A DNA stretch of 48,436 nt, taken from NCBI GenBank assembly GCA_022781925.1, contig JALESO010000016.1, forward strand, positions 1-48,436. Reading direction: 5' to 3'. The stretch is from Lachnospiraceae bacterium. GTDB lineage: Bacteria > Bacillota > Clostridia > Lachnospirales > Lachnospiraceae. A program made the position numbers and the translations under genes. Shown here in pieces: positions 15,761-26,357 of the stretch (position 1 is the stretch's first letter; every line of letters begins with the position of its first letter). The notes under the pieces are model-generated. The model did not search any database. It was not told where the DNA came from and saw only the letters and a program-made list of their open reading frames with translations.

Positions 15761-17514
15761 GCGGCAATACGCAGAATGATACACAGAATATGACACACAC
15801 AGTTGACGGCACGAAAAAGCGCCGCAGCGCCATCCAGATCATGGGACGGCTCATCGGCCTTGTGCGCCCCCTGCTGCCCATCATGTGTCTGGCAATCATC
15901 CTCGGCATCGCCGGATACCTCTGCGCCATCTTCCTGACCATCCTGGCAGGATATGAGCTGATCCGCGGACTGCTGATGCTCATGGGCGCCAGCATCATCC
16001 CCGCAGGCACCGGCCTCTTTGCCGGAGTAAGCACTACGGGCATGTTCGCCCTGCTCATCATTATGGCGGTATGCCGCGGACTGCTCCACTACGGAGAGCA
16101 GTATTGCAACCACTTCATCGCATTCAAGCTGCTGGCCATCATCCGCCACAAAGTATTTGCCGTACTGCGGAAACTCTGCCCGGCAAAACTCGAAGGCAGA
16201 GACAAGGGAAACCTGATCTCACTCATTACTTCCGACATCGAACTTCTGGAAGTATTTTATGCACATACAATCTCACCCATCGCCATTGCGGCAGCCATCA
16301 GCATCCTGATGACCATCTTCATCGGCTCCCAGCATCCGCTGGCAGGCGTGCTGGCACTGGCAGGCTACATCGTCGTGGGTGTCTGCATCCCGCTGATCAT
16401 GGGACGGGCAGGCGCGGACCGCGGCATGGAGTACCGCACCGCTTTCGGTGACCTGAATAGCTTCATCCTGGACGGACTCCACGGTCTGGACGAATCCATC
16501 CAGTACGGCTGCGGCGAAAAACGTCTGGAGCAGATGAACCAGCGTTCCCGCCAGCTCGGAGAAAAGCAGAACCAGTTAAACCATCTGGAAGCCATCCAGC
16601 GCAGCGTGACAAACCTCGCCATCCTCGGCTTTTCCTTCGGCATGCTGTTTCTGATGATCCACTTAAACCTGCAGGGCGCAGCCACCTTCAGCCAGACACT
16701 GATTGCCGTCATCGCCATGATGGGTTCCTTCGGCCCGGCGGTGGCACTGTCGAACCTGTCAAATAACTTAAACCAGACCCTTGCCAGCGGCGAGCGTGTG
16801 CTCTCCCTGCTGGAAGAAGAGCCACAGGTGGCAGAAGTCAGCGGACAGCCATCCATCGATGCCTTTACTGGTGCCGAAGCCACACAGGTGGACTTCTCCT
16901 ATGGAGACGAGCAGATCCTGTCGGATTACAACCTGACGATCCCGAAGGGCAGCGTAGTGGGACTTCACGGCGCCAGCGGCTCCGGCAAATCCACCCTGCT
17001 GAAACTCTTCATGCGGTTCTGGGATGCCACCTCCGGACAGATCCGTATCTCCGGCAGAGACATCCGCGACATGAACACCGCCGACCTGCGGGACATGGAA
17101 TCCTACGTCACACAGGAGACCTGGCTTTTCCATGACACCCTGGCGAACAACATCGCCATCGGCAGACCGGGCGCCAGCCGGGAGGAGATCATCGAGGCAG
17201 CGAAGAAAGCCTCGATCCACGACTTTATCAGCTCCCTGCCCGACGGCTACGACACCCAGGTAGGAGAGCTGGGAGACACCCTCTCCGGCGGCGAGCGGCA
17301 GCGTATCGGCATCGCCCGCACCTTCCTGGCAGACAACGACTTCTGGCTGCTGGACGAGCCTACCTCGAACCTGGACGCACTGACCGAAGGCATTATCCTG
17401 AAGTCACTGCAACAGGCAAAAGCGGACAAGACCATCCTGCTGGTATCCCACCGCATGTCCACCATGAACCTGGCAGACATCGTGTACCACATGGACAGCA
17501 GCCGCAAGTCCTGA
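15757..17514 (+). CDS. ABC exporter half-transporter 2 (CydC-like)
   Basis: This 585-residue partner of the previous gene overlaps it by four bases (ATGA), implying translational coupling. The membrane domain spans about 25-320. The ATPase has Walker A GASGSGKST, signature LSGGERQRIGIARTFL, Walker B FWLLDEPTSNLD and the switch LLVSHRMST. Both partners look catalytically complete, so neither is an obvious degenerate subunit. It is the last tightly packed gene of the operon that begins with the Shp gene. Confidence 0.8.
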   Translation: MSGNTQNDTQNMTHTVDGTKKRRSAIQIMGRLIGLVRPLLPIMCLAIILGIAGYLCAIFLTILAGYELIRGLLMLMGASIIPAGTGLFAGVSTTGMFALLIIMAVCRGLLHYGEQYCNHFIAFKLLAIIRHKVFAVLRKLCPAKLEGRDKGNLISLITSDIELLEVFYAHTISPIAIAAAISILMTIFIGSQHPLAGVLALAGYIVVGVCIPLIMGRAGADRGMEYRTAFGDLNSFILDGLHGLDESIQYGCGEKRLEQMNQRSRQLGEKQNQLNHLEAIQRSVTNLAILGFSFGMLFLMIHLNLQGAATFSQTLIAVIAMMGSFGPAVALSNLSNNLNQTLASGERVLSLLEEEPQVAEVSGQPSIDAFTGAEATQVDFSYGDEQILSDYNLTIPKGSVVGLHGASGSGKSTLLKLFMRFWDATSGQIRISGRDIRDMNTADLRDMESYVTQETWLFHDTLANNIAIGRPGASREEIIEAAKKASIHDFISSLPDGYDTQVGELGDTLSGGERQRIGIARTFLADNDFWLLDEPTSNLDALTEGIILKSLQQAKADKTILLVSHRMSTMNLADIVYHMDSSRKS

Positions 17515-17589
17515 TCATACACATCGGTTTATATAGATAGACCGATTGATAGCTTGATAGCAAAAATTTTGGAAAAGGAGGAAAACGCA

Positions 17590-17955
17590 ATGGAAATCGG
17601 ACAGTCTCAGGAAGATTATCTGGAAGCCATCTACCTGCTGCACCAGTCAGGTGTCGCAGTAAAGAACTGTTCCCTGGCGAAGAAAATGGGCAAATCCAAA
17701 CCCAGCGTCACCGTCGCCGTGCAGACACTGGAGCAGAAAGGCTATCTGGAAAAATTGGACCATGGCATCCTGCGCCTGACAGAAAAAGGCGAGAGCCTTG
17801 CCATCCGGATCAATGAGCGCCACAACTTCTTTCACGCGTACTTCACCAGCATCGGCCTGTCAGAAGAAGAGGCACAGAAAAACGCCTGCGCCATCGAGCA
17901 TGTGCTCAGCGAAACCTGTTATCAGAAAATGAAAGCTGCCCTCACGCAGTCCTGA
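17590..17955 (+). CDS. Short DtxR-family metal-dependent regulator
   Basis: This 121-residue DtxR/MntR-like repressor consists of the winged helix and a shortened dimerisation domain only. QEDYLEAIYLL gives the N-terminal ligands (Asp9, Glu12). NACAIEHVLSE gives Cys100, Glu103 and His104, matching DtxR Cys102, Glu105 and His106; His78 matches the remaining conserved His. The recognition helix is in GKSKPSVTVAVQTLEQ. It stops right after the metal cluster, about 20 residues shorter than MntR and without the SH3 domain of DtxR. AAGGAGG (17575-17581) fixes the ATG at 17590. It lies 75 bp after the exporters and is a likely iron sensor for the island. Confidence 0.8.
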   Translation: MEIGQSQEDYLEAIYLLHQSGVAVKNCSLAKKMGKSKPSVTVAVQTLEQKGYLEKLDHGILRLTEKGESLAIRINERHNFFHAYFTSIGLSEEEAQKNACAIEHVLSETCYQKMKAALTQS

Positions 17956-18019
17956 TATACCATACGTTTCATAAAATGGCACAAAATAAAAAATGGCAAA
18001 ATACAGAAAATGTCAGCAC

Positions 18020-18047
18020 TTCATGAATATTCCTGAATATTTATGAA
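18020..18047. promoter_or_regulatory. Dyad in the leader of the GWW-repeat NEAT gene
   Basis: TTCATGAATATTC (18020-18032) and GAATATTTATGAA (18035-18047) form a 13-bp dyad with one mismatch and a two-base centre. It lies about 45 bp before the start codon. No TTAG-N6-CTAA site was seen here, so this gene may be controlled differently or by readthrough. Confidence 0.45.
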
Positions 18048-18090
18048 ACACATAAAACCCCAAAAATTCTAAAAAAGGAGAGAGAACAAC

Positions 18091-19869
18091 ATGAAAAAGA
18101 ACAACGTAACCGGCACCTGGCTGAAACGTGGACTTTCCATCGCGATGTCCGCAGCAATGGCACTCAGTGTATGCAATGTCTCCGCCCTGGCAGCAGACAG
18201 CAGCAAAGCAGCCACACCTGACAGCACAGACCGCAAAGTGACCTACCTCAACGCCCCGGTGGCAGACGGTGTCTACCGCGGAACGGTAAACATGAAGCAG
18301 GCCAGCCGCCCGGATCAGTATTCCATGGGAAATGCAGCCCTCCGCGGCAGCGATTCCTACAACAACAATCACCCGGAGGACGCAGATTATCAGTCCCTGA
18401 TCATCGTCAAAGACGGTGAGGCCACCGCTCTGCTGGAGTGGATGCCGATGTCCTTCTTAAATACTTACGGCTTCATGATGGAGCTGGACGGCATACACAC
18501 TGATTACGCTACCAAATTCGGCGTACCAGATCAGTCCATCTCCGTACTCAGCGAGTCCGAGATCCTGACCACCCATCAGACCGTAAACGGCGACGTAGTC
18601 TATGACCCGTTCAACGACCCGTCCTCCGAATCCGTATTCAATGCCGCAGCCAACAAGCAGCGCCCGGCATATTATGGCAAAGATGCCTCCGTCGTAGATA
18701 TCGAAAACGAAGCATATCCGTGGCTGGTAGCCATCGACGTGACACCACTTGCCATCGGTGAGTCCGGCGGAGACGCAGCGACAAACCTGCCGACCAAAGC
18801 CAGCGAGTTCACCTCTGACAACGCAGCCTTCACCCACGTATTCGTACCGGTTATGTTCTCCATCACACCGGCATCCGGCGATCAGGACTCCCGTATGGAA
18901 GTAGACTGGACCTCCCTGACAAAAGTCGCTGACCCGGAGAACGACCTGCAGTATCAGCTCTATGAAGCAGCCCATGTGGAAAAAGGATCCGCCAGCGATG
19001 CCGCATGGAACCTGTATCAGCGCACACTCAGCGAAGTAGAGACACAGATGAGCAACCGCTGGAACAGCCAGAACCTGTCCGCCGACAGCAAGAAAGTCGC
19101 ACTGGACTACACAGGCATCAGCGAGGAAGAATCCGCACAGCTCATTCAGGAATTAACCGATGCCAGAGCAAAACTTGCCAACAACGAAGGCGAGACACAT
19201 CCGGACGGACTTGCCAGCGAGGCAGCCGCAGACGGCAACTGGTATTACTACCGCAACAATGAGGTAGCCACCGATGTGAATACCGTAGCAGAAAACGCTT
19301 ACGGCTGGTGGTGTGTAAAAAATGGTAAAGTAGACTTCTCCTACACAGGACTCGCCCAGAACGAGAGCGGCTGGTGGCGTATCGTAAATGGTGCCGTTGA
19401 CTTTGGCTGCACCGATCTGACCAGCAGCGAATTCGGATGGTGGTACGTCCGCGGCGGTGCCGTAGACTTCACCTACACCGATCTGGTAAACAGCTCCTAC
19501 GGTTGGTGGTACGTCCGCAACGGACAGGTAGCCTTCGACTACAACGACCTGGTAAACAGCTCCTATGGCTGGTGGTATGTCCGTGGCGGTGCCGTTGACT
19601 TTGGCTGCACTGACCTGGTAAACAGCTCCTACGGCTGGTGGTATGTCCGTGGCGGTGCCGTTGACTTCGGCTGCACCGATGTGGTAAACAGCTCCTATGG
19701 CTGGTGGTATGTATGCAACGGTTCTGTAAACTTCGGATTCACCGGACTGGCACAGAACGCTTACGGCTGGTGGTACATCGAGAACGGTGCACTGAACTTC
19801 GGATACACCGGATACGTGAACTGGTACGGCACATACTACTATGTACAGAACGGACAGGTAATCTTCTAA
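18091..19869 (+). CDS. NEAT-domain surface protein with eight GWW wall-binding repeats
   Basis: This 592-residue secreted protein has a signal peptide ending SALAAD and a NEAT-like domain at about 45-275 (VADGVYRGTVNMKQA, YSMGNAAL, HVFVPVMFSITP, then MEVDWTSL). The domain is larger than usual, with an insertion around residues 140-240. A helical linker follows (about 280-365). At about 368-405 is the module GNWYYYRNNEVATDV, also found at the end of the 20166 protein. Eight 22-residue repeats beginning GWW follow (about 405-580), ending YYYVQNGQVIF. The repeats resemble choline-binding-type wall modules and are probably the anchor; there is no membrane span or LPXTG motif. AAAGGAGAG precedes the ATG. 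Confidence 0.8.
   Translation: MKKNNVTGTWLKRGLSIAMSAAMALSVCNVSALAADSSKAATPDSTDRKVTYLNAPVADGVYRGTVNMKQASRPDQYSMGNAALRGSDSYNNNHPEDADYQSLIIVKDGEATALLEWMPMSFLNTYGFMMELDGIHTDYATKFGVPDQSISVLSESEILTTHQTVNGDVVYDPFNDPSSESVFNAAANKQRPAYYGKDASVVDIENEAYPWLVAIDVTPLAIGESGGDAATNLPTKASEFTSDNAAFTHVFVPVMFSITPASGDQDSRMEVDWTSLTKVADPENDLQYQLYEAAHVEKGSASDAAWNLYQRTLSEVETQMSNRWNSQNLSADSKKVALDYTGISEEESAQLIQELTDARAKLANNEGETHPDGLASEAAADGNWYYYRNNEVATDVNTVAENAYGWWCVKNGKVDFSYTGLAQNESGWWRIVNGAVDFGCTDLTSSEFGWWYVRGGAVDFTYTDLVNSSYGWWYVRNGQVAFDYNDLVNSSYGWWYVRGGAVDFGCTDLVNSSYGWWYVRGGAVDFGCTDVVNSSYGWWYVCNGSVNFGFTGLAQNAYGWWYIENGALNFGYTGYVNWYGTYYYVQNGQVIF
19303..19830 (+). repeat. Eight in-frame 66-bp tandem repeats
   Basis: Eight exact 66-bp units encode 22-residue repeats starting GWW and typically ending DLVNSSY. 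Units 3 to 6 are nearly identical at DNA level; the first and last units diverge. The structure invites unequal recombination and copy-number change between strains. Confidence 0.85.
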
Positions 19870-19987
19870 ACCTGGTAAATCACCCGGATTTCGACAAAAA
19901 CAATTAAAAGTTGAAATTTTTTTCAGACACCGTTTTTTCACAGAAAAAACACAGAAAATGCTGAAAACTCGCGGTTTTCCGGCATCC

Positions 19988-20020
19988 TTACATTCCGTGC
20001 ACGCTGTGCACGGAGTGTAA
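19988..20020. promoter_or_regulatory. 33-bp GTGCAC palindrome upstream of -35
   Basis: Arms 19988-20002 (TTACATTCCGTGCAC) and 20006-20020 pair over 15 bp with a single mismatch (a wobble pair if RNA) around GCT. It ends eight bases before TTGACA. It matches the palindrome at 6477-6499 in sequence and in position relative to the promoter. Confidence 0.65.
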
Positions 20021-20028
20021 AAAAGAGA

Positions 20029-20058
20029 TTGACAACAAATAAAAACATCTTATATGAT
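20029..20058 (+). promoter_or_regulatory. Promoter of the giant NEAT-FMN gene
   Basis: TTGACA (20029-20034), an 18-bp spacer and TATGAT (20053-20058). The operator-like sites start 43 bp downstream of the -10, inside the early transcript, so a bound repressor would act as a roadblock. Confidence 0.65.
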
Positions 20059-20100
20059 ATCTGCGACATCCAAAAAATGTCATTTTTTTCGAGCTAATAG

Positions 20101-20134
20101 TTAGTATATGCTAATGCATAGTATCAGATGCTAA
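20101..20134. promoter_or_regulatory. TTAG-N6-CTAA operator plus half-site at 20 bp
   Basis: TTAG-TATATG-CTAA (20101-20114) is a perfect site. Exactly 20 bp on, 20121-20134 ends in CTAA but has a degenerate left half. The arrangement repeats the phasing seen at 4415 and 6648. Confidence 0.6.
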
Positions 20135-20165
20135 TTTTAATCAACTAAGTATAACGGAGGGAAAG

Positions 20166-23100
20166 ATGAGAAAGAAATACTTAACAAAATCACTGACCGT
20201 TGCACTTGCCATCATGACAGCAGCAAGTACATTCTCCGGCGTAGGTGTGTTAACTGCACAGCCTGTATACGCAGCAGAAGCACAGAGCGATGCCGACGTA
20301 CAGACACAGGCCGACGAGACCAGTGACAAGATCAACTGCACGATCGACGGTGCTGTTGTCTATGGTAAAGGAACCGTCAAAGTCGTATCCGCCACATCCA
20401 CAGAGAAAGATGAAGATGGCAACGATGTCTACAAAGCATATGTCGGCGACACCGTTACATTCGAGATCACACCGGAGGAAGGCTGGAAACTGGACAGTGC
20501 CGTTTATCTGAACGCTTCCTGGGCAGCACCAAGCATTACGCTGACCCCGGTGGAAGGCAAGGATAACCAGTATACCTGCACCGTTCCATCTGATATTTCT
20601 GCTTACGAAGGAAACGGAAGCTTTGCTATCTCTGTCACATTTGCACCGATTCTGCCAGATGGACAGGTAGAGATCAAGAATACAGCAGAGCATATTACCA
20701 CAGATGCACTTGGCGCAAAACCCGGTGACAAAGTCACATTGAAATCCAACAGCACTATGCTGTCCCGTTACTATGCACCGACAGTAACCGATGCAGATGG
20801 CAATGCCGTTGGGGTAACCCTTGAGAGCGCTGTCCGCGATGAGAACGCAGACAATAAATGGGAAGTTACATTCAGTTTCATCATGCCGGAGACAAAGGTA
20901 ACCATCGATGAGAGTTCTCAGCGAAAGGGTTCCTTTACTCTGACCACAAACGATGATGCGAAATTTGCAAGTCATGTCAAATTCAATGCTTCCAATAGTT
21001 TCTCCAGTACAGAGACAATTACCGTAGACAATGTTATCGACGGCAAATATTACAAACATACTGTTACATCCACAGGACAGGTGGCTGACAAGACCACACG
21101 TACTGCCACACTGAGCAGCAAGACAGATGCTACCAGCACCTATACCCTTCCGAGATACCATGACATCGAAAACGTCATCCATGTAGAATTCGAGGAAGTA
21201 TCTACTTACAAGCTGGAAAACAAAGCAACAGACCTCACTGGTGCTACTTTCACTGTAAATAACGGTACACAGGCAGCAGAAGGCGATACTGTTACCCTGT
21301 CCCTGCAGCCGACCACCACAGAAGGATATTTCTACGATGGAACGACCCTTCCGACTGTTACGGACGCAGAAGGCAATCCGGTGACTGTTACTGCCGCTGA
21401 GACTAACACCGCATCCGCAGCTACATTTACCTTCACAATGCCTGCAAAGGACGTATCCATCAGCTTTGACAATGCAGCCATCACGCAGAAAGAGTTAGAA
21501 TCCGTTACTATCGCAGATGATGCAAAAGAGTATCTCTCCACCAGCGACATCACAGAAGCCAGAGAGGGTCAGATCATCCCACTGAATCTGAACAACGAAA
21601 GCGGCAAAGTTCGCTTCGTAGAGATTCAGAAAGAGGACGGTAGCGTAGAATATCTGGCAGCAAGTCAGGCAACCAGCTACACCATGCCGGCTGGCTCCAT
21701 TACCCTGTCTGTCATTGCCCCGGACAACTGGCTGGAGGACGGACATTATGACAAAGAGCTCTATGCTTCCACCGCAAGCACTCTGGTCGTTACTGATGCA
21801 GAAGACCTGGCAGCCATCGGCAAACGTCTGCAGGACAATGATCCTACGATGGATGGAAAGACCGTTACCATTGCAAAAGATATCGACATGAGCAAATACG
21901 CATGGATCCCGGTTACCTATTCCAAATACAGTGCCACAGTAACTTTCAATGGAAACGGTCACAAGATCACCGGCCTGAACAGTATTTCCACCAATACTGG
22001 AGTAGGTAGTTCGAATTACACGGGTATCTTCTTCGGTCAGGAGCCATCCTTTGCTACCATGACCGTAAATGATCTGACCTTTGAGGGCAACTGCCATGTA
22101 TATGCGGCAGGAGAAACATGGACTTTGTATGTAGGCGGCATTTTTGCCAACGGTGGACATTTAAACGGTGTCACCAATAAAGTAAATATTGAAATCAACG
22201 GTTCTGCATCTACTGTGGCTGTTCATGGTTCCGGATTCAGTATATATGATTTCAATAACAGTGGTATCGACAATACCGTAACCTTTGAAAACTTCAAAGC
22301 AAATAGTGTGTCAGTAAATGGTCTTGGTGTCGGCATTCAGACAAGTGTAAAGAACAGTTACAGCAATTCCAACATTGTATTCAGCGACAAGGCATCCGTA
22401 AACAAATTCTTCTTCCAGGGTCTGGCTGGCAGCGGACTGACTAACGCAGCTAACTATTACTACGGTGGAACGATCACAAATGCACCGGAAAACAGCGAAA
22501 TTTACGGTATTACACAGAATGGTACGGATGCAAACGCACCGCTGTTCTCCTATATCACACCGCTGACAAAAGACGGACAAGGCAACGACGATTACTTATC
22601 TGCCGTAGACCGTGATACCAACAAGATCGGTAAGTTTACCAAACTGGTTTCCGCTCTGAACAGCTGGGTAGAGGACAACCAGACAGAGGACAACGCTTAT
22701 CGCACATGGGAGACCGATAAAGAGACCGGCAAACCGGTATTAAAAGCAAAAGAAGAATCCGTTTCCAATAAGAAATATGACATCACTTCCGAAGTAACCG
22801 GCAAAGAATACGGTGAGACAACAGTTGATACGGAAGCAGCTTCCGACAGCAAAGTAACCGTATACGTTTCTCCGAAGCAGTTTTGCAAGCTGAAGAACAT
22901 TTCCGTAGTGACCGCAGACGGCAAAGAAGTAGAAGTAACCAAAAACGAAGACGGTACCTACAGCTTCACCATGCCGAAGAGCGCCGTTACCGTAAAGACA
23001 GAGTACGCTGAGACAGCCTATGCCATCACCACTACTCAGACCGGCGAAGGTACCGTATCCGTACAGGGTAACGAGACACTTTCCGCTGAAAAGGCCAACG

Positions 23101-26100
23101 AGGGTGAGACCGTAACTGTCAAAGTGACAGCAGACCGTCTGAAATACGCAACCGGCGGCACCGTAAAAGCTACCACAGCCAGCGGCAAAGAATTAGAGCT
23201 GACACCGGTAACCGGTATCAACGGTACCGACGGACATTCTTATACATTTACCATGCCGGATGAGGCAGTCACCATTTCTGCTGATTTCCAGGATGCAAGC
23301 AGCTACTACAACGAGGACGGCTCCTTAAAAGAGGGTACCTACAAGATGAAAGCCATCTTCGGAAGTACCTACGACATCGACAGTGACAAGATCACAGGTG
23401 CCATGGGTTACGAAGAGCAGTACACAGACGTAACCGTCAAAGTAGATAAAGATGGTAACGTAAGCGTGGCAGATTATGAGATGCCGGGTGTTAAGAGCCC
23501 GATCGGTTACGCAGGCGGCGGCGAGCTTCTTGTAAAACCAACTGCTACACCGGACAGCAACGGTAACGGAATCATCAAAGGTTCTGACGATGCAGGTGTC
23601 GTAGATGCCAGCGATGCAGCCGAGAAGTATGCAAACTTCAAGAAAGTATACTCCATTGTTCCGACTGTTACAAAGACAGGTACGATTAATCCTGCTACAA
23701 ACGCAAGAACAGATTATGACGGAGATTTCTATTTTACAAAGATCGTAAGCGGCGATAAACAGGTAGGTGGTTTTTACAATAAAGAGAACGTAGAGTCCGT
23801 AAAACTGACGGATCTGTCCTCTGCTACCGGCACAAAAGTGGCACCGTTTAACTACAACTTCTCCGGCGTAAACTACATCAGGAACGATGCAGATTATGCA
23901 AACCAGAACGTACTGTTCACCACATACATCACAGAGATGGCTTACATCTCCGAAGTATTATTCCGTATGGACTTCTCAACCATTGAGAAAGTACAGGATT
24001 CACAGGATCAGGAGACCGTTCAGGATCTGAACGTAACCGTATACTCCGCGTGTGAGCCGGGTGGCACCAAGACACCGCCTGCAACCATCGACGCCATCAA
24101 GAGTGCAAAACTCGTGACAAAAGCTGACGGCAGCAGACAGATTGAATTCGAACTTGGCGAGACCGTAGTATTCGGACTTCACGGACATATGGGAAGCATT
24201 CGTACTTACAATTCTGCAAGCATGCAGGATACATTCAAAGAGGTTTCCAAGAACGATACTACCAACCTGGTATCCGCAGCATACAGCGACTGGTACACAG
24301 ACAAGATCAACACCGAAGCAGACAGCGTAGCTTATGATCAGGAACCGGTAGCCGTTACAGACAGCAGAGGATATGTATACTTTACAAAAGACGGTTCACA
24401 GTTTACCGCTTCCTCTACGACCACAGACCTCGAAAACAACCTGGTTTACCCGGGCAAAGCAGTCATCGACGTACCGGATTACTTCGATCTGACAGACAAC
24501 AACGAGATCTACATGACAGGATTTATCGATGGTATGTCCAAAGATACAAACCTGAAACTGAAACTGACAGAGAAATCTGCCAACACCAAGAAGACAGGTA
24601 CTGCTCACATTTCCCAGTTCGGTGAGTATGACGTAGACGTAGAAGTAACTGTTGAGAATGACATCATTACAGATGTAAAAGTAACAGGAAAGAACTTCGC
24701 AGGTACACATGCAAAACAGAATGAGCGTACACTGCAGGATGCCATTGACGGCTTAGAGGGTATGTATGTAGGCAAATCCGCAACGGATGTCAATGCCATC
24801 GCAGGTGTGGATGTCGTTTCCGGCGCTACTTACTCATCCAACGCCATCCGTGATGCGATCCTGAATGCCCTGGATCTGGAGATGCCAGAAGAGGAGATCA
24901 CAGTTCCGACCGAAGCACTGAAACCGGGCGTATACAGCGTAGATATCGCTTACTACACAGACAAAGTAAAACACAGCCTTGTAGAAGACAACAAGAGATC
25001 TGCACAGATCGTCGTAGACAAAGATGGCAACATGACTCTGACCACAGATATCATCAACGGCACAGACAAAGAGCCATTATATGTTTACAGCTTCAACGGC
25101 TACTATGCAGATAACGATACTTCAAAAGCACTGAAGACAGATGCCGCAGTAGAGACATCCGACATCGAATTCTCCGATGACGTATTCTCCGCTGACAGAA
25201 AAGTAGTTTCCAAAGTATCCTTCCCGTTAGAGGGCGGCTTTGCAGCGATCTACAACACAAACGTAAGCATCTATGTACCAGCTATGAAGATCCTGAACGG
25301 AACCGTATCCGGCATGGACTTCGTAAACGGACAGTTCAGCGCAGACAGCTTTGTAAAAGTTTACTGGGACAGCATCAAAAAGACTGGTGATATCGATGAC
25401 AGCCGCGACAGCCATGAGTTCGGTTCAAACAGAATCAAACTGGCTGAGGGCACATACTCCATCCCTGCAAAACTGCTGAACGCAACCAATCCTTCCCAGG
25501 ATTCCATGGCAGCAAGCTGCATCAAGGGTGCGACCATCAAAGTAGACAAAAACGGCAAAGCAAAAGTAACCGTAGATCTCGGCGCAGTAAGCTTCGCAGG
25601 TATCACCACATACGCAAGCAACTGGATGATCTATCAGGGAACAGATATCAACAGCGACAAAGTAGCTGCTGAGTATCATACAAACGAGGACGGCAAAGTA
25701 GATCAGATCACATTTGATCTCCCGGACAACAGCTATGACGGTGTATTTACAAACATGTATGTAGACCTCATGGGATACAGCCCGGATGCATACTTACAGC
25801 TTGACTATGCAAATGCAAAACTGATCGACACTCCGGCTCCTGCTCCTACTCCGGATCCGACACCGACACCGGAACCATCCACAAAAGAGAACGGACTGGC
25901 AAATGAAGCTGCTGCAAACGGCAACTGGTATTACTACATCGACGGTCAGGTAGCAACCGGTGTCACAACCGTAGCTCAGAACGCAAACGGCTGGTGGTAT
26001 GTAAAGAACGGCCAGATCGATTTCTCCCACACCGGATATGTAACATGGTATGGCACAACATACAAAGTACAGAACGGTAAAGTCGCTTGGGAAGTAAGAT

Positions 26101-26108
26101 CTAAATAA
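20166..26108 (+). CDS. Giant NEAT/FMN-binding cell-surface protein
   Basis: This 1980-residue secreted protein has a signal peptide (to about 35, PVYAAEA), then beta repeats of the divergent InlB type (about 50-530, and again at 910-1045, with [13 protein letters not shown] and [12 protein letters not shown]). A GLUG-like beta-helix segment lies at about 535-720 ([11 protein letters not shown]). NEAT-like beta domains lie at about 1050-1475 ([11 protein letters not shown]), 1580-1735 ([14 protein letters not shown]) and 1757-1890 ([26 protein letters not shown]). Between them, at 1476-1573, is an FMN_bind domain with Asp1549 to Thr1555 reading DVVSGAT, the ApbE flavinylation motif of NqrC/RnfG proteins. 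A Pro/Thr linker and a GNWYYY/GWWYV wall module end the protein. Haem binding with electron transfer at the cell surface is inferred. It has its own promoter and terminator. Confidence 0.8.
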   Translation: MRKKYLTKSLTVALAIMTAASTFSGVGVLTAQPVYAAEAQSDADVQTQADETSDKINCTIDGAVVYGKGTVKVVSATSTEKDEDGNDVYKAYVGDTVTFEITPEEGWKLDSAVYLNASWAAPSITLTPVEGKDNQYTCTVPSDISAYEGNGSFAISVTFAPILPDGQVEIKNTAEHITTDALGAKPGDKVTLKSNSTMLSRYYAPTVTDADGNAVGVTLESAVRDENADNKWEVTFSFIMPETKVTIDESSQRKGSFTLTTNDDAKFASHVKFNASNSFSSTETITVDNVIDGKYYKHTVTSTGQVADKTTRTATLSSKTDATSTYTLPRYHDIENVIHVEFEEVSTYKLENKATDLTGATFTVNNGTQAAEGDTVTLSLQPTTTEGYFYDGTTLPTVTDAEGNPVTVTAAETNTASAATFTFTMPAKDVSISFDNAAITQKELESVTIADDAKEYLSTSDITEAREGQIIPLNLNNESGKVRFVEIQKEDGSVEYLAASQATSYTMPAGSITLSVIAPDNWLEDGHYDKELYASTASTLVVTDAEDLAAIGKRLQDNDPTMDGKTVTIAKDIDMSKYAWIPVTYSKYSATVTFNGNGHKITGLNSISTNTGVGSSNYTGIFFGQEPSFATMTVNDLTFEGNCHVYAAGETWTLYVGGIFANGGHLNGVTNKVNIEINGSASTVAVHGSGFSIYDFNNSGIDNTVTFENFKANSVSVNGLGVGIQTSVKNSYSNSNIVFSDKASVNKFFFQGLAGSGLTNAANYYYGGTITNAPENSEIYGITQNGTDANAPLFSYITPLTKDGQGNDDYLSAVDRDTNKIGKFTKLVSALNSWVEDNQTEDNAYRTWETDKETGKPVLKAKEESVSNKKYDITSEVTGKEYGETTVDTEAASDSKVTVYVSPKQFCKLKNISVVTADGKEVEVTKNEDGTYSFTMPKSAVTVKTEYAETAYAITTTQTGEGTVSVQGNETLSAEKANEGETVTVKVTADRLKYATGGTVKATTASGKELELTPVTGINGTDGHSYTFTMPDEAVTISADFQDASSYYNEDGSLKEGTYKMKAIFGSTYDIDSDKITGAMGYEEQYTDVTVKVDKDGNVSVADYEMPGVKSPIGYAGGGELLVKPTATPDSNGNGIIKGSDDAGVVDASDAAEKYANFKKVYSIVPTVTKTGTINPATNARTDYDGDFYFTKIVSGDKQVGGFYNKENVESVKLTDLSSATGTKVAPFNYNFSGVNYIRNDADYANQNVLFTTYITEMAYISEVLFRMDFSTIEKVQDSQDQETVQDLNVTVYSACEPGGTKTPPATIDAIKSAKLVTKADGSRQIEFELGETVVFGLHGHMGSIRTYNSASMQDTFKEVSKNDTTNLVSAAYSDWYTDKINTEADSVAYDQEPVAVTDSRGYVYFTKDGSQFTASSTTTDLENNLVYPGKAVIDVPDYFDLTDNNEIYMTGFIDGMSKDTNLKLKLTEKSANTKKTGTAHISQFGEYDVDVEVTVENDIITDVKVTGKNFAGTHAKQNERTLQDAIDGLEGMYVGKSATDVNAIAGVDVVSGATYSSNAIRDAILNALDLEMPEEEITVPTEALKPGVYSVDIAYYTDKVKHSLVEDNKRSAQIVVDKDGNMTLTTDIINGTDKEPLYVYSFNGYYADNDTSKALKTDAAVETSDIEFSDDVFSADRKVVSKVSFPLEGGFAAIYNTNVSIYVPAMKILNGTVSGMDFVNGQFSADSFVKVYWDSIKKTGDIDDSRDSHEFGSNRIKLAEGTYSIPAKLLNATNPSQDSMAASCIKGATIKVDKNGKAKVTVDLGAVSFAGITTYASNWMIYQGTDINSDKVAAEYHTNEDGKVDQITFDLPDNSYDGVFTNMYVDLMGYSPDAYLQLDYANAKLIDTPAPAPTPDPTPTPEPSTKENGLANEAAANGNWYYYIDGQVATGVTTVAQNANGWWYVKNGQIDFSHTGYVTWYGTTYKVQNGKVAWEVRSK

Positions 26109-26123
26109 TAAGCACAAACTTTA

Positions 26124-26163
26124 AAAATCCTTCTCCGGATAAAAATCCGGAGGAGGATTTTTT
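26124..26163 (+). terminator. Terminator of the giant NEAT-FMN gene
   Basis: A 17-bp stem with one mismatch (26124-26140 with 26145-26161, loop AAAA) containing TCCGGAT/ATCCGGA is followed by a run of T. It lies 15 bases after the stop codon. Confidence 0.9.
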
Positions 26164-26223
26164 ACTGAAAAGTCATTTTGCATAATTCAGAAAAAAGTAT
26201 TTGTGCATGATGTATACTATTTG

Positions 26224-26248
26224 AACGATATCGTTAAGTTTTACTTAA
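26224..26248. promoter_or_regulatory. Two adjacent palindromes upstream of the small orphan gene
   Basis: AACGATATCGTT (26224-26235) is a perfect 12-bp palindrome. TTAAGT-TTT-ACTTAA (26234-26248) overlaps it by two bases. A TATAAT at 26289-26294 could be the -10 of the gene at 26358, with no good -35. The palindromes are candidate operators. Confidence 0.45.
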
Positions 26249-26357
26249 TACATCCCTAATATACAGTAGCTTTACTTCTTTTATCATGTATAATATAATA
26301 ATATCAACAAAGGAACAGAACACAAATAATTAACATAGATAGAAGGAGGACACTACA

